Below, piece by piece: positions 20,466 through 30,344 of a stretch of DNA of 64,000 bases. The notes under the pieces were generated by a model, which was not told the origin of the DNA, did not search any database, and saw only the letters and a list, made by a program, of their open reading frames with translations. This DNA is from Hyaloraphidium curvatum (taxonomy: Eukaryota; Monoblepharomycota; Hyaloraphidiomycetes; Hyaloraphidiales; Hyaloraphidiaceae), in contig JAIVFI010000033.1 in NCBI GenBank assembly GCA_025558095.1, positions 434,001 through 498,000 on the forward strand, written 5' to 3'. Each line of letters opens with the position of its first letter. The stretch's first letter is position 1. The translations under genes were made by a program, and so were the position numbers.

Positions 20466-21119
20466 GCCGGCCGACCGGGAGTCGCGGGCCGGCACTCGGT
20501 TCGGCGGCGGGCGTAATCGAAGGATACGTCCGCGCGGCGGGCACGCGCGGCGCCGAAGGGCCGCGAGCACTCCTCGGCTTCGGACGAGTCCGAGTGCGCC
20601 GCAGGGGTTTGGAGCCCGCCTCGTAGGGGATCCGGTCCGAGCAAGGGTGTGAATCAGTTGCGCAAAGGCAGGCGGCTCTGGCCGGTCCGGACCGGTCGGC
20701 CCAGCCTGCATGCGCCGCCGCATGGCGGATCGAGCCTCAAGGCGAACAACGTGCCAATGCCGGCCGAACCCCCGCGACCGCATAGCTCGCGAGCACCGGA
20801 TCTGGACTTCGGTTCAAAAGCCAACGCGACCAATGTCCGTCGATGGCCCGCGGCGCAACGAGGCACCTTTGCGGCCGACCACGGAGCTGGCTGAGGAAAG
20901 GGTCCGGGTGCTGCCTTCGAGCGGTGTGCTCCTGAACAGGACGCCGGCTCGCGATGGCTCGGATCCGATCCCTGCATCGCACCCAAGTTATTCCTGAATC
21001 CCCAAGAGCGGAGGATGGGCAGGTGGAGTGAGCGAAACGTCAGCCCAAGAACCATCGGGACCAGATTCCGCAACGGGCTTCTGAATTCGGGGCTGATCCC
21101 GCTGATCAGCCCGGCGATC
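20466..21119. other. Intergenic region, no gene recognised
   Basis: About 650 bp between the start of the uncharacterised gene and the P450 stop codon (both minus strand). Short frames occur on both strands with no recognisable protein. It must contain the promoter of the gene starting at 20465. Confidence 0.35.
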
Positions 21120-22810
21120 CTACTTCCCCCCCGATTCGTCCTTCCCCCCGGCCCTCCGCCGCACCAGCAGCGGCAGCTTCCGGCCCTCGGGCACGATCAA
21201 GAACTCCTCCGCCGCGCGGATCTCGCCGCCGGTGCCGGCGAGGCGGAAGTCGTACCGCCGCAGGAAGTGCACCGTGAAGAGGCGGAGCTCCTGCAGCGCA
21301 AAGTTCTGCCCGGCCGCAGGCGCGCCCGTCAGCCAAGGATCCCGCCTCCCGCCTGCGGCGTGCTCACCTTGCCGATGCAGTCCCTCGACCCCGCCGAGAA
21401 GGGCAAAAACGCGTCCCGCCTGCACCTCCTCGGCCCCTCCCCCTTGATCTCCCCCTCTGCCTCGCTCGCCTCGCTCCCCTCGTCGCCGATCCACCTCTCG
21501 GGCCAGAACTCGTCCGCCCTTTCCCACAGCGCCGGGCTGCGGTGCATCGACCACGTGTGCACGATCACCTCGGTGCCCTCGGGGAGCGGGACCTTGCGGC
21601 CGCCGACGTCGAGCTCGTACCCCTCGGGGGGCACCTCCCGCGATGCGCCGCCGCCCCCCGCGGGCAAAAGGCGGAGGGCCTCGTTGATCACCGCGTTCAG
21701 CATGGGCAGGTTGCGCAGCTCGGCATGGGGGATGTGCTTCTCCCCCGCGGACGGCACCCCGGCCACCTCCCTCCGCACGGCGTCGGCGTGCCGCGGGTGC
21801 CGCGCGAGCAGGTACAGCACCCAGGTGAGCGTGGTTCCCGTCGTGTCGGCGCCGGCAAAGTGCACGGTGGTGCACTCGGCGACCACCTCCTCGGTGGTCA
21901 GGCGGATGCCGGACTCGGCGTCGTGCGCGCGGACGAGGTCCTCCAGGAGGTCCCGCGGCGCGGCGGCGGGGTCCTTCTTGGCGAGTGCGCGGCGTTCCTC
22001 GACGATCCGGGAGCCGGTGCCGCGCACGGTGTCGATGGCCTTTGCGACGGGGAGCAGCCGGTAAAAAGTGTAGCTGGCCGGGACGAGGTAGTAGTAGAGC
22101 ACGGCGTCGAATGCCTGGTTGAAGGCGGCGAGGAACGGGTCCTTGGCCGCCGAGCCGACGGTGCCAAAGTCCATACCGAAGGCGGCGCGGCCCATGACGT
22201 CCGAGGCGAAGTTGCACGACTCGCTGCAGGCGTCCACGGCGGCCTCGCCCTTTTCCGCGGCGGCGACGAGCCCGTCGACGTGCGCCTCGAACGCGTCCCA
22301 CACCGCCATCACCTGCGGCTCCCTGCCCGCGATGTGCTTCAGCCCGAACGAGGGGGCCAGCAGGCGCCGCCGCACGCGGTGGTACTCGCGGTCGCGCGCC
22401 GAGAACACGCTCGGCACCATGCTCGGCGGCACGAACATGTCGTACAGCCGCGCCTTGGGCAGGTCCACGGCGTGCAGGATGCGGAAGGCCTCCTTGGGGT
22501 CGATCACCGAGACCACCTTGGGCGCCAACCGCACGACGGGGCCCAGCCGGGCGTGGTCCGCCGCCAGCCGCTCGTGGCCGGTGCCGGCGACCATCGCCCA
22601 GAGGTCGGCAAAGGGCGTCCACGCGCGGCCGGGGATGTGCTTTGTGGGGGCAATGTACGCCGCGTACACGTGGGCCGCAAATGACCGCAAGAGGAGGAAG
22701 AGGGCGTAGGCGAGGGCGACGCCGGCGAGGAGCAGGCACGCCCGGCCGGCTGCGAGGAGAACCGCGGGCAGCGCCCCGGCCGCCGCGAAAAGCACTGCCA
22801 GGAGGCCCAT
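21120..22810 (-). CDS. Microsomal cytochrome P450 monooxygenase
   Basis: Exons 22810-21368 and 21305-21120 are joined over a 62-bp intron to give 542 residues, the usual length. The first 45 residues form one or two hydrophobic helices, an ER anchor. The oxygen-activation helix contains FAGADTTGTTL, the ExxR motif is NEALRLL, and the haem loop is FSAGSRDCIGK followed by NFALQEL, with Cys about 478. The intron lies directly behind the haem Cys motif and unspliced RNA would lose the last 60 residues. A CYP3/CYP4-like fungal clan is likely, but the substrate is unknown. It sits between the two copies of the unrecognised family. Confidence 0.92.
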
Positions 22811-23983
22811 CGTCGGATTCGGGGGGCGGAGGCGGGTTGCCGAGCAGGCCGGGGTCGGCCTTTGTGGGGTGGCGGTGCGCTCCGCCGCAGCTGACGGTCC
22901 CCGGTCGGGTCGGGGCTTGCCTTCAATCGCCGAACCCGATTTCCCGGACTCAGCCCGACGGCTATATCAGAATATTCCAGGCTTCGTTGCTTCCAAAGAA
23001 AGTCAAAGGCCGGATGTCGCCGAAATGTTTCAGTCTGTTTGGTCATTTTCGGGTCCGGTCCGTAACACGGCGTGGACGCAGCTGCCGCCGCCAAATCGAG
23101 ATGTTTTCAATTTCAGCGCCCCGGGGCCTGGACCGTGCGACAACCCCACTCACCTGTTTCCTCCTTTCCACTCCTTCCTCGTCGCCCTTCACCAACGCCG
23201 CGCCAACCATGAACAACGGCAACGCTCAACAGGTTAGTACCTCTCGCGTGGTCCGGGTCTAGGGTCTTGGTCTACGGGGTCGCCGCCGCCGAGGTCGGGC
23301 TGCCGAGGCGCGCCGGTACGTTCCCCTGCTCCTGGGAGTTTGCGGATCTCCCCCTAGTCGACGCCGGCGTAACGGCGTGGCACCGTCTGCTGTTGGGGCG
23401 GACTGTTTCAGCCCGCGCAGATCGGTTGGCGCACTGCACGGAAACGCAAGATTGCTGCCATTCAACCTCGATCATGCGCAGCAGGGCTATGGGAGACTAG
23501 ACTTCGAAGAATTGTCAAAGAAGAACTTTAGTAGAGCGGGGGAGCGGGTTGGGAGACGATGCCGGGGGTGATGGGCGTCATCTGGAGCGCCCGCCTTGCC
23601 GACCAGGGTAACCCGATCCCGTCCAGCGCAGCGCGAGACGGAGAGTAGCCAAAAACGGGATCTTGGAAGCTTGCAGAGACACCGCCGTACTTTCTGCTAC
23701 CCCTGACATGCGAGCCGGGGGGCGAGCGGCTTCCCCACGTTGATCGCTCCCCGAACCCGCGGGCCTCGAACGCCCCTTCGAGCCCAAGCCCCGCAAGCGC
23801 GCGGGAACTTCCCCCACCTCGCGGGGCGCGTCCGCCGTGCGGAAAGAGCAGCCCCGACTCCGGCGGGCTCTGTGCAACTGCCGGCGCTGTCCCGCGCGCG
23901 GCCGCAGTCCGCCGACGCGCCCCGCCCGCCGCTCGGACGCCGCCCGCGGCATTCGTCCGGCCGCCCCGGCCGCCCCGCGCGCG
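22811..23983. other. Intergenic region containing repeat copy B
   Basis: About 1.2 kb between the P450 start and the uncharacterised gene at 23984. Apart from the repeat at 23209-23439 and its weaker extension from about 23142, no gene is recognised. The repeat contains a potential mini-exon, ATG plus seven codons followed by GTTAGT, after a pyrimidine-rich leader, so a gene 5' end may be embedded in it. Confidence 0.4.
23209..23439 (+). repeat. Dispersed repeat, copy B
   Basis: Reverse-complement match to 7784-8016, about 97 percent identical by eye. At its left edge is ATGAACAACGGCAACGC ending in CAG|GTTAGT, which looks like a first coding exon with a splice donor. The repeat could therefore be a duplicated gene 5' end rather than a transposon. 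Confidence 0.7.
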
Positions 23984-24984
23984 ATGTGCCCCGCGGCGCA
24001 GGACGCGCGGCCCGCGCCGGGGGTGCCGCCGGGGGTGCCGCACGCGCAATTCCCGCGGGACTCGGGCCGCACAGCGGGACCTCCGGGGGCGCACCCCGGC
24101 AACGCCCCGCCCGACCCCCCGCAACTGCCCCCGCCCGGCCCCGCCCCGCCGCCCGCACCCCGCCCCGCCCACCGGAAGCGCGCCCCGGCAGCCCCGCACC
24201 CGAACTGCTCGCTGTACCTCAAGGCAGACCGCCCGCGGCTGCTGTACCAGGCCTCGTCGGGCGAGCTGCTGGACCTGGACTGCGACCTCGATGCCGCCGC
24301 CGCGGGGGGGTTCGATCCGGGGTTCAGGAGGAGGTGGGCCTATTACAGGGGGGCGGAGTGCGCGGCAGGGGAGTACAAGGGCACCCGGTGGACCTTCGAG
24401 GTAAACCCTCCCCTAAATCGCTGTGTACACGGGTCGGCTCACTCGTCCGTGCGGTGCAGACGCAGTTCAACGCGCAGCTCTTTGCCCTGATCAGGCTCAA
24501 CCCCCCCCTCGAGCAGCTCTCCCGCGCGGAGCACCAGCGCATCGTCAACGCGTACCGCGCCTGCGCCAACATGACCTCCAAGCGCACGCAGCGCAGGGCG
24601 TCCGCCGCCGCGGCAGCCGCGGCAAGGGGGGACGAGCCGGCGGCGGACGACGCCTCGACGTGCGGCAGCCCCGCTCCCACCCTCGTCAACGTCTTTTCCT
24701 CCACCCTCCGTTCGACCTCGTCGGGCTTCTCCTCCGCGACCTTGGACGCGCCACCGCCCCACGCTTCCCGGGACCCCCGGGCCCCCTTCCGCGCCCTCTC
24801 GGACCCGCTGGGCTTCTCCGCCCTCCCGTCCGCGGAAATCAGGCCGGCGCGATCGGACGACGGGATCGGCGACCCGCCGTGGCTGCTCGCGGGGGAGATC
24901 GAGTGGGTGCCGGGGGCGATGGCGTTCCGCTGGGTCCCGCCGGGGGAGCGGAGGGCGAGGGGGGAGAAGGGAGGGGGGGATTGA
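23984..24984 (+). CDS. Uncharacterised two-member family, copy 2 (intact)
   Basis: Exons 23984-24400 and 24460-24984 flank a 59-bp intron and encode 313 residues. A Pro-rich, Cys-poor leader (about 70 residues) precedes the conserved domain. Its motifs are CSLYLKADRPRLLYQ, SGELLDLDCDL, RRWAYYRGAEC and YKGTRWTFEV, then TQFNAQLFALIRLNP and HQRIVNAYRACANMTSKR. A basic, Ala-rich region and a Ser/Thr-rich linker lead to the C-terminal motif GDPPWLLAGEIEWVPGAMAF. There is no signal peptide or membrane segment, so it is likely intracellular. The paralog at 19594-20465 shares domain and intron position. I do not recognise the family. Confidence 0.7.
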
Positions 24985-25116
24985 TGGGCCGGGCGGTTCG
25001 GCGAGGCGACCGGGGTGGACGGAGCGGAGGGCCGGGGAAATGCGGCGCGGTGGCCTGCGGATCCATTGCCCTGTAGGATGCACGGGCTGCTAATGAACGA
25101 TCCTAAGTCCGGAAAA

Positions 25117-25999
25117 TCATCGAGGCCGAGGCTTCCCCCCCAGACCGATCGCAACCACGGAAACGAAAGCTAGCTCCCCAACTTGGCCCCGCTGTACCCC
25201 GCCCCACCACGCCGCATTCCACCACTCGCCGGTCTGCCCGTACGACGCCGGCAGGCCGCACTGGATCTCTGCGGCCGTCCACGTCTTGTCGAAGTTGGTG
25301 TTTGCCGCGTCGCCGCCCCCGCCAAAGCACCACACGGGAGACGGGCCCGTGTAGGTCAGGACTGCCGGAGATCGTGAGCGGGCACGTCCGCAACCGACCG
25401 GGGCAGAGGGCGGGAACGCTCACAGATCTGCGTGCACTTCGGGTCGTTGTCGCACTGGCCCTTGTAGAAACCGAGCGCATCGCCGACGGTCGGTGCCGTG
25501 CCCGGCACGCGGCGGAGGTAGAGGTAGTTGTAGGGCGCGCAGTAGTTGGCGTACGTTCGGACGGGGGTGTAGGTGCGCACGGGTGCCGTGCTCGTGGGGG
25601 TGGAGATCGGCGTGGTGGAGGTCTGCGTGGTTGTCGCGCTGGTCGTTGTGGTGGAAGCCGTCGAGTCGTAGCGCTCGTACAGGGCCTTTAGACCGCCGGC
25701 GTCGGTGACACAGGCGACGGATCCTTCGGGGGCGCCGGGGTAGGCGTACTCGCTGCATGTTTGGAGCGGAACCGGCGGGACGGGGGATCGTCAGCCGCCC
25801 GTGGCTTCCCCCTGCGGAGGGCACGCGCCGACCAAAAGGCGCTGTCCGCGCATTCGTCGCACCCGCGCTTGAAAACGACCCCGGCAAAAACGCCGGATTG
25901 CCGCCGATGACCTGCTCCGCCCCGCGGTCCGGCCCGGGCGACGACCGGGAAGAGCAGGACCAGCAAGGCCAGCGCCGGCAGCAGCACGGAGCCCCGCAT
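25117..25999 (-). CDS. Secreted Cys-containing protein with Thr-rich linker
   Basis: Proposed exons are 25999-25833, 25752-25424 and 25361-25117, giving 246 residues. The second intron (62 bp, donor GTGAGC) is firm. The first (80 bp, donor GTCGGC) is less certain, although the phases agree. A signal peptide MRGSVLLPALALLVLLFPVVARA opens the protein. A small Cys cluster (GCDECADSAF) and a Thr/Ser-rich linker follow. The C-terminal domain has NYCAPYNYLYLRR, LGFYKGQCDNDPKCTQIF, PVWCFGGGGDA and WTAAEIQCG, a PAN/Apple-like spacing of cysteines and aromatic residues. Function is unknown; carbohydrate or protein binding outside the cell is only a guess. Confidence 0.55.
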
Positions 26000-26171
26000 G
26001 ATGCGGCGGTCGATTGGAGGTCGGGAACGAAGGTTTTCGCTCGGCAATGCGGTCCGGAGGTGCGCAACGAGGATGGTTGGTGAATGGAGTGTCGGGGACG
26101 TCGTACGAATCGGTCGATCCTGTCCCACAAAAGGGTTCCGATCGCGTCCCACGATTCCGCGATCACGACAG

Positions 26172-26209
26172 GGATCTTCCTGTCCATGGGTGGATCTTCC
26201 TGTCCATGG
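26172..26209. repeat. Tandem 18-bp direct repeat in intergenic DNA
   Basis: GGATCTTCCTGTCCATGG occurs twice with a period of 20 bp. It lies in the 360-bp gap between the start of the secreted-protein gene (25999) and the stop of the dehydrogenase (26362), so it may be part of the promoter of the former. Nothing else was recognised in this gap. Confidence 0.6.
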
Positions 26210-26361
26210 AAGGTTTTGGCAGTCCGCGTTCCGAGGCCGAAAGCTCTTCACGAAGACCGTCCCCGCGAACAAGAGCTGCTTGAGGACAAACTACGAGACC
26301 GTCCGTAGCTCAATCACGTGCGAAAGAGACTGGAGCAATGTATTCCGACACCTTTGGTCCC

Positions 26362-27406
26362 TCACAATTTGAAGCCCTTCTCCGCGAGCACCTTCTCGCT
26401 CCACTCCCACAGCTTCTTCTGCAGCGCCGGATCCTGCGTCGGCTTCGAGCTCTCCGCCAGCTTCGCCATCGGGACAAAGTACTCGCCCCTGATCCCCTTC
26501 TCCCGCACCTCGGTCGCCGTCGCGAGGTAGGTCTGCGTCAGCGCCCCCTGCTCGGGCGTCATCAGGCCCCAGGCCATGATGCGGTTCATCCATTTGCCGA
26601 TCAGCTTGGCGTTGTTCCCCAGGTTGGTCGCGATCACGCCCGGATGGCACGCATTCACGTAGACGTGCGAATGCCCCGCCGCGAGCAGGCGGCGCTGCAG
26701 CTCCCTCGCGTGCATGACGTTGGCGGCCTTGGTCTCGCCGTACCACCTGTACTCGCTGCCCTTGTACTTTGACGGGTCATTGATCGCCTTGAGGTCATAG
26801 ATTGAGCCGTCGGTGTCCCCGGCATAGAGCTTGTGGCCCATCGAGCTGACGTTGACCACGCGGGCCTCGGGGGCGGCGACCAGCAGGGGGAGGAGGCGGG
26901 CGGTGAGGAGGAAGTGGGAGAAGTGGTTGGTGGCGAACTGCGACTCGATGCCGTCCTTGGAGAGGGCAAAGGGGACGGCCATGATGCCTGGAGGGCTGGA
27001 ACGTCAGGGTGGAAGAGGCGCGAGGGCGGGTACCTGACCAGCGTTGTTCACCAGCAGGTCGACTTTGTCGAACTGCCCCGCGACGGTCTTGGCGAACGCA
27101 TCCACCGACGCAAGATCCATCTGGTCCATACGCGCCGGCACCACCCGGCCCCTGCCCCCCGCTGCCGCGCGGATCTTGGCCGCAGCCTCCTCGGCGCGCT
27201 CCTGCGTGCGCCCGGGGACGACGACGGTGGCGCCCTTGGCGGCGAGCTTGGTGGCGGTCACGAGGCCGATGCCTGCCGGGAAAGGGAGGTGAGACATCCG
27301 CGACGGGAGACGGGGCGGGGAACCGACCGCCAGTGGCGCCGGTCACGACCGCGACCTTCCCGTCGAGGTCGGGCATCTCCGAGTAGTCCCACGAAGTATT
27401 GCCCAT
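26362..27406 (-). CDS. Short-chain dehydrogenase/reductase (retinol-dehydrogenase-like), intact copy
   Basis: Exons 27406-27328, 27272-27039 and 26987-26362 (introns of 55 and 51 bp) encode 312 residues. The cofactor motif TGATGGIG is assembled across the first intron, and NNAG across the second. The catalytic Ser lies in VNVSSMGHK and the YxxxK pair in YGETKAAN. These are the classical SDR signatures, and the closest type is the retinol dehydrogenase/WW-oxidoreductase group, NADP-linked oxidoreductases of lipid or aldehyde substrates. A near-identical copy at 33318 has the same intron positions but a lost base. The promoter block upstream is conserved between the two. Confidence 0.9.
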
Positions 27407-27460
27407 AATTGCTGTTTGAAGGTTGTCTTGAGGACGGATTGGCCGCTTCGCAGGCCGCCC

Positions 27461-27600
27461 TTTTATCTGAATGGCGGGACCCTTTCTTGCGCGGCCAGTT
27501 TGGGGATCGCGCGGGCGGGATTGGGATCGCGCTATGCCACGCTCGGGCGCGATCGAAGAAACAGGCGCGCGATCAATATTCGGCCTCTACTGCAGCATAA
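27461..27600 (-). promoter_or_regulatory. Conserved promoter block of the intact SDR gene, with TATA-like ATAAAA
   Basis: Read on the minus strand, ATAAAA (27466-27461) lies 55 bp before the ATG. Beyond it are blocks shared with the region upstream of 33318: GGACCCTTTCTTGCGCGGCCA, TTGGGATCGCGCTATG and GCGCGCGATC (plus-strand spelling). The copies have diverged between the blocks, so retention of these pieces suggests function. The remaining gap to the GH16 gene (27601-27712) shows nothing. Confidence 0.6.
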
Positions 27601-27712
27601 TCACTGCGCTATCCTGGCCAATCCATGGTTACAAATCGGGTAGAAAGGCTCAGAATGCCTGCGCCCGAGGGCACGAACTTAGGCCGCCGGCCGACAGGTA
27701 CGGGGCTCCGCG

Positions 27713-28961
27713 CTACAGCTCGTCCCACGACCTCTTCCCCGCCCTCTTCCTCGCCCCCGCCGCCGACAGCTTCCGCGCCTCCTCCAGCGCCAGCCTCGCC
27801 GCCTTGGCCGCCTGGTAGCGCATCTTCCGGGTCCAGCCCTCGACCCATTCGTCCCAGTTGGTCCCGACGCACCCGCCGTAGAGGCAGGTGGCGTTGGCGA
27901 CGAAGGCGGAGCCGCTGGCGTTGAGGACCGCGGGGCCGGGGCCGATGATGAAGCTGTGCCTGTCGACGGGCTGGTACAAGCGTACGTAGTCGATCTGCCA
28001 GAAGGAGAGGGAGCGGAGGTCAGACAGGTGCATCTCGCGCGGTGCAGAGGCCCACCTCGGTGGCGGTCCAGGTGTCGGCGTCGAAGCCGAGCTCTTCGTA
28101 GGTCGGCTTGGTCCTGCCGTAGCCCGGGCCGAACATCCGCCCGCCGACCTTCGTGTCGAGGTTGATGTGGAACCCGTCCTGGAAGGGCCGCATCTCGTCC
28201 TCGTTGAGGTACTTGGCGTAGTTCCACTGGTACATGACCTTCTCGTCGATGGTCCAGATCAGGTGCGACGCGTTCCAATCCAGCCCGTAGACGAAGAAGC
28301 CCCCGTTGAGGTTCGACGTGTGGTTGTAGTTTTTGTAACGCTTCCCGTCTATCAGGCCGCCCGTGGCGTTGAGGCGGGGGTAGTGAACGACACAGGACCA
28401 AAATGCAGGCCACTTCCCCATCCCCTCCTGAATGTCAATCTCGCCGAAGTCCGTTATGGGGCCCCCGAGCGGCCAGTCGCGGAGCAGCCAGATGGCCGGC
28501 CAGACGTAGTAGCCCGTGGCCATCTTGGCCCTGATCCGCAGCTTCCCCTGGTTGAAGGCGAACTTGTGCCGGGTGGTGACCATGGCCCCCGTCGCGTCCA
28601 CGGGCACCTCGTTGCTCGGCTCGCAGCAGCACGGCGGGCGCCCGGTGCCGGGCCCGCACAGGCTGGCGTCGGGCTGCAGCCTGCCGTACACGGGGCGGAG
28701 GTGCAGCACGCCGTCTTCCAAATAGAGGTTGGAGGTGTTTGTCGTGAAGCACGCGCGGCCGTTGTTGCCCCAGCCGGAGCAGTCCCAGTCGGCGGTCCAC
28801 CGCGCGGGGTCGAGCGAGGGCGCGTCGAACTCCTCGGCAAAGACGAGGTCGTACTCGGGCCCGAAGGCGCCCGCGACGTCGGGGTACGCAAAGTCCGCGG
28901 CGGACGGGAGCAGCGACGCCAGCGCGCACGCCGCGGCAGCAGCAAACACGGCGCCGCGCAT
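27713..28961 (-). CDS. Secreted glycoside hydrolase family 16 (beta-glucanase type)
   Basis: Exons 28961-28056 and 27994-27713 (61-bp intron) encode 395 residues. A signal peptide (MRGAVFAAAAACALASLLPSA) is followed by a GH16 jelly roll. Markers are FAEEFDAPSLDPARW, a disulphide-rich insert CCCEPSNE, AIWLLRDWPLGG, and the catalytic motif GEIDIQE (nucleophile Glu about 174, acid/base Glu about 179). HFW-like contacts and QIDYVRLYQ, at the start of exon 2, close the domain. It should hydrolyse or transglycosylate beta-1,3 or mixed-linkage glucans outside the cell or at the wall. A basic helical tail of about 40 residues ends in SWDEL, weakly reminiscent of an ER-retention signal. Confidence 0.9.
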
Positions 28962-29122
28962 TTCGGGCCTGAATGTCGTGATCCGGGTCGGAATGCGAGG
29001 TTTGATTCGGCAAACAGCAACGGACAACAGGCAAGGGGTTGTTCCGCTTTCAACACGTGCCGAATCTTGGAGTCTAGGCCGCTAGGAAATCAAGGCGAGC
29101 CGCAGTGAGCGCCATTCACTGC

Positions 29123-30213
29123 CTAGAGTTTGGCCTTGCCACCGCCTGGGTGATCCGTGTTAGGTCAGGCGGCTCGGGATAGACGGAAAACCAACCTCCT
29201 ATCCGCTCGGCCTGCTTCGCGAACCTCTCGGTCACCGAGCTCCCCTCGACAATAAACGCCTCGGCCAGCTTGTCCATGGCTTCCTCAATTGCAGCCATCC
29301 TCCCCGCCCTCAGCGGGCCGGCCATGAGCTTCTTGCTCGTCAGGATCGCCGAGGGATCGTTGTGCTCCAGCTGCGAGGCCAGGTACGCCAGCACGTCGGG
29401 AAAGAAGCTTGCGGTAGGGAAGATGCGGTTGGCCACGCCCGCGGCCTTCATCTCGGCGGCGTCGAGCGTGGTGCCCAGGAGCACGGCCTCGGCGGCGCGG
29501 CGCACGCCGATGTGCTGGGGGAGGATGAAGCCGATGCCGGCTTCCGCGGGAATGCCGAGGGAGCTGAAGTTGATCCGCATGTAGGCGGAGTCGGAGATGT
29601 AGACGAGGTCGGCGAGTCCGAGGAACCAGGCTGCCCCGCCTCCGACCGCTGCGACGGCGAGATTCCGTGTCAGAACAAGAGAGCAAGTTCGTTAAGGAAA
29701 GGACGATGACCCACCTGGCCCGTTCACGGCCATTATCAGCACCTTCGAGTGGTCCAGCATGAGCCTGAGCAGGTCGACAGCCGGGGCCGTCGACACGGCC
29801 ATCGCCTCCTTCTTCTCCGAAAAGGTGGCTGCAGTCGGGCTGCGTGGCCGTCCGGCCGACTTGACGTCCGCCCCAGAGCAGAAACCGCGGCCTGCGACCA
29901 CGCAACCGCATCAGGCATGCCCGAGGCTCCTCCCGCCCGCTTTCCGCCCACCCTCGCCGGTCAGAACGGTGAAGACCACGCGCGGGTCGGCGTCGAATTT
30001 CCGCAGCGCATCCTTGACCTCCACGACCAGGCGGCCGCCGATGGAGTTGAGCGACCTTCCGCGGGCGAACCTGCCGTGCGCGGAACCGTCGCGGGGCGCG
30101 GAACCGGCCGTCAGCGCCGCGAAATGGGCAACATCGAGGCACTATAGGCACCGAATAACACCGATCCGGCCGTCGCCGTGTGTTTCGACCGCGATATCCG
30201 TGTAGGGAGCCAT
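29123..30213 (-). CDS. Enoyl-CoA hydratase/isomerase with splice-dependent PTS1 (AKL)
   Basis: Five exons, 30213-30152, 30070-29952, 29891-29715, 29630-29196 and 29145-29123, encode 271 residues, the usual crotonase length. Key motifs are TGEGRGFCSGADVK, LIMAVNGPAWFLGLADLVY and SSLGIPAEAGIGFILPQHIG, which build the oxyanion hole and CoA pocket. The last exon is only 23 bases and writes GGKAKL, ending in AKL, an accepted peroxisomal PTS1 tripeptide. Its intron (50 bp, GTTGGT donor, CTAAC branch) has no in-frame stop. If retained, translation continues to 29116 and ends NSRQ, without the signal. The gene lies downstream of the acyl-CoA synthetase on the same strand. Confidence 0.85.
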
Positions 30214-30344
30214 GGTTGGAGGAATGGGAGACACACACTGTTCGTGGCGAAGTTGGCCGACGAGATCCTTCCGCCTTCCCACAAAAGCCAGCTTGGATCG
30301 GTCGGCCTTTCGATCGAATGCAGCCGTCGAATACAGCCATCCAA

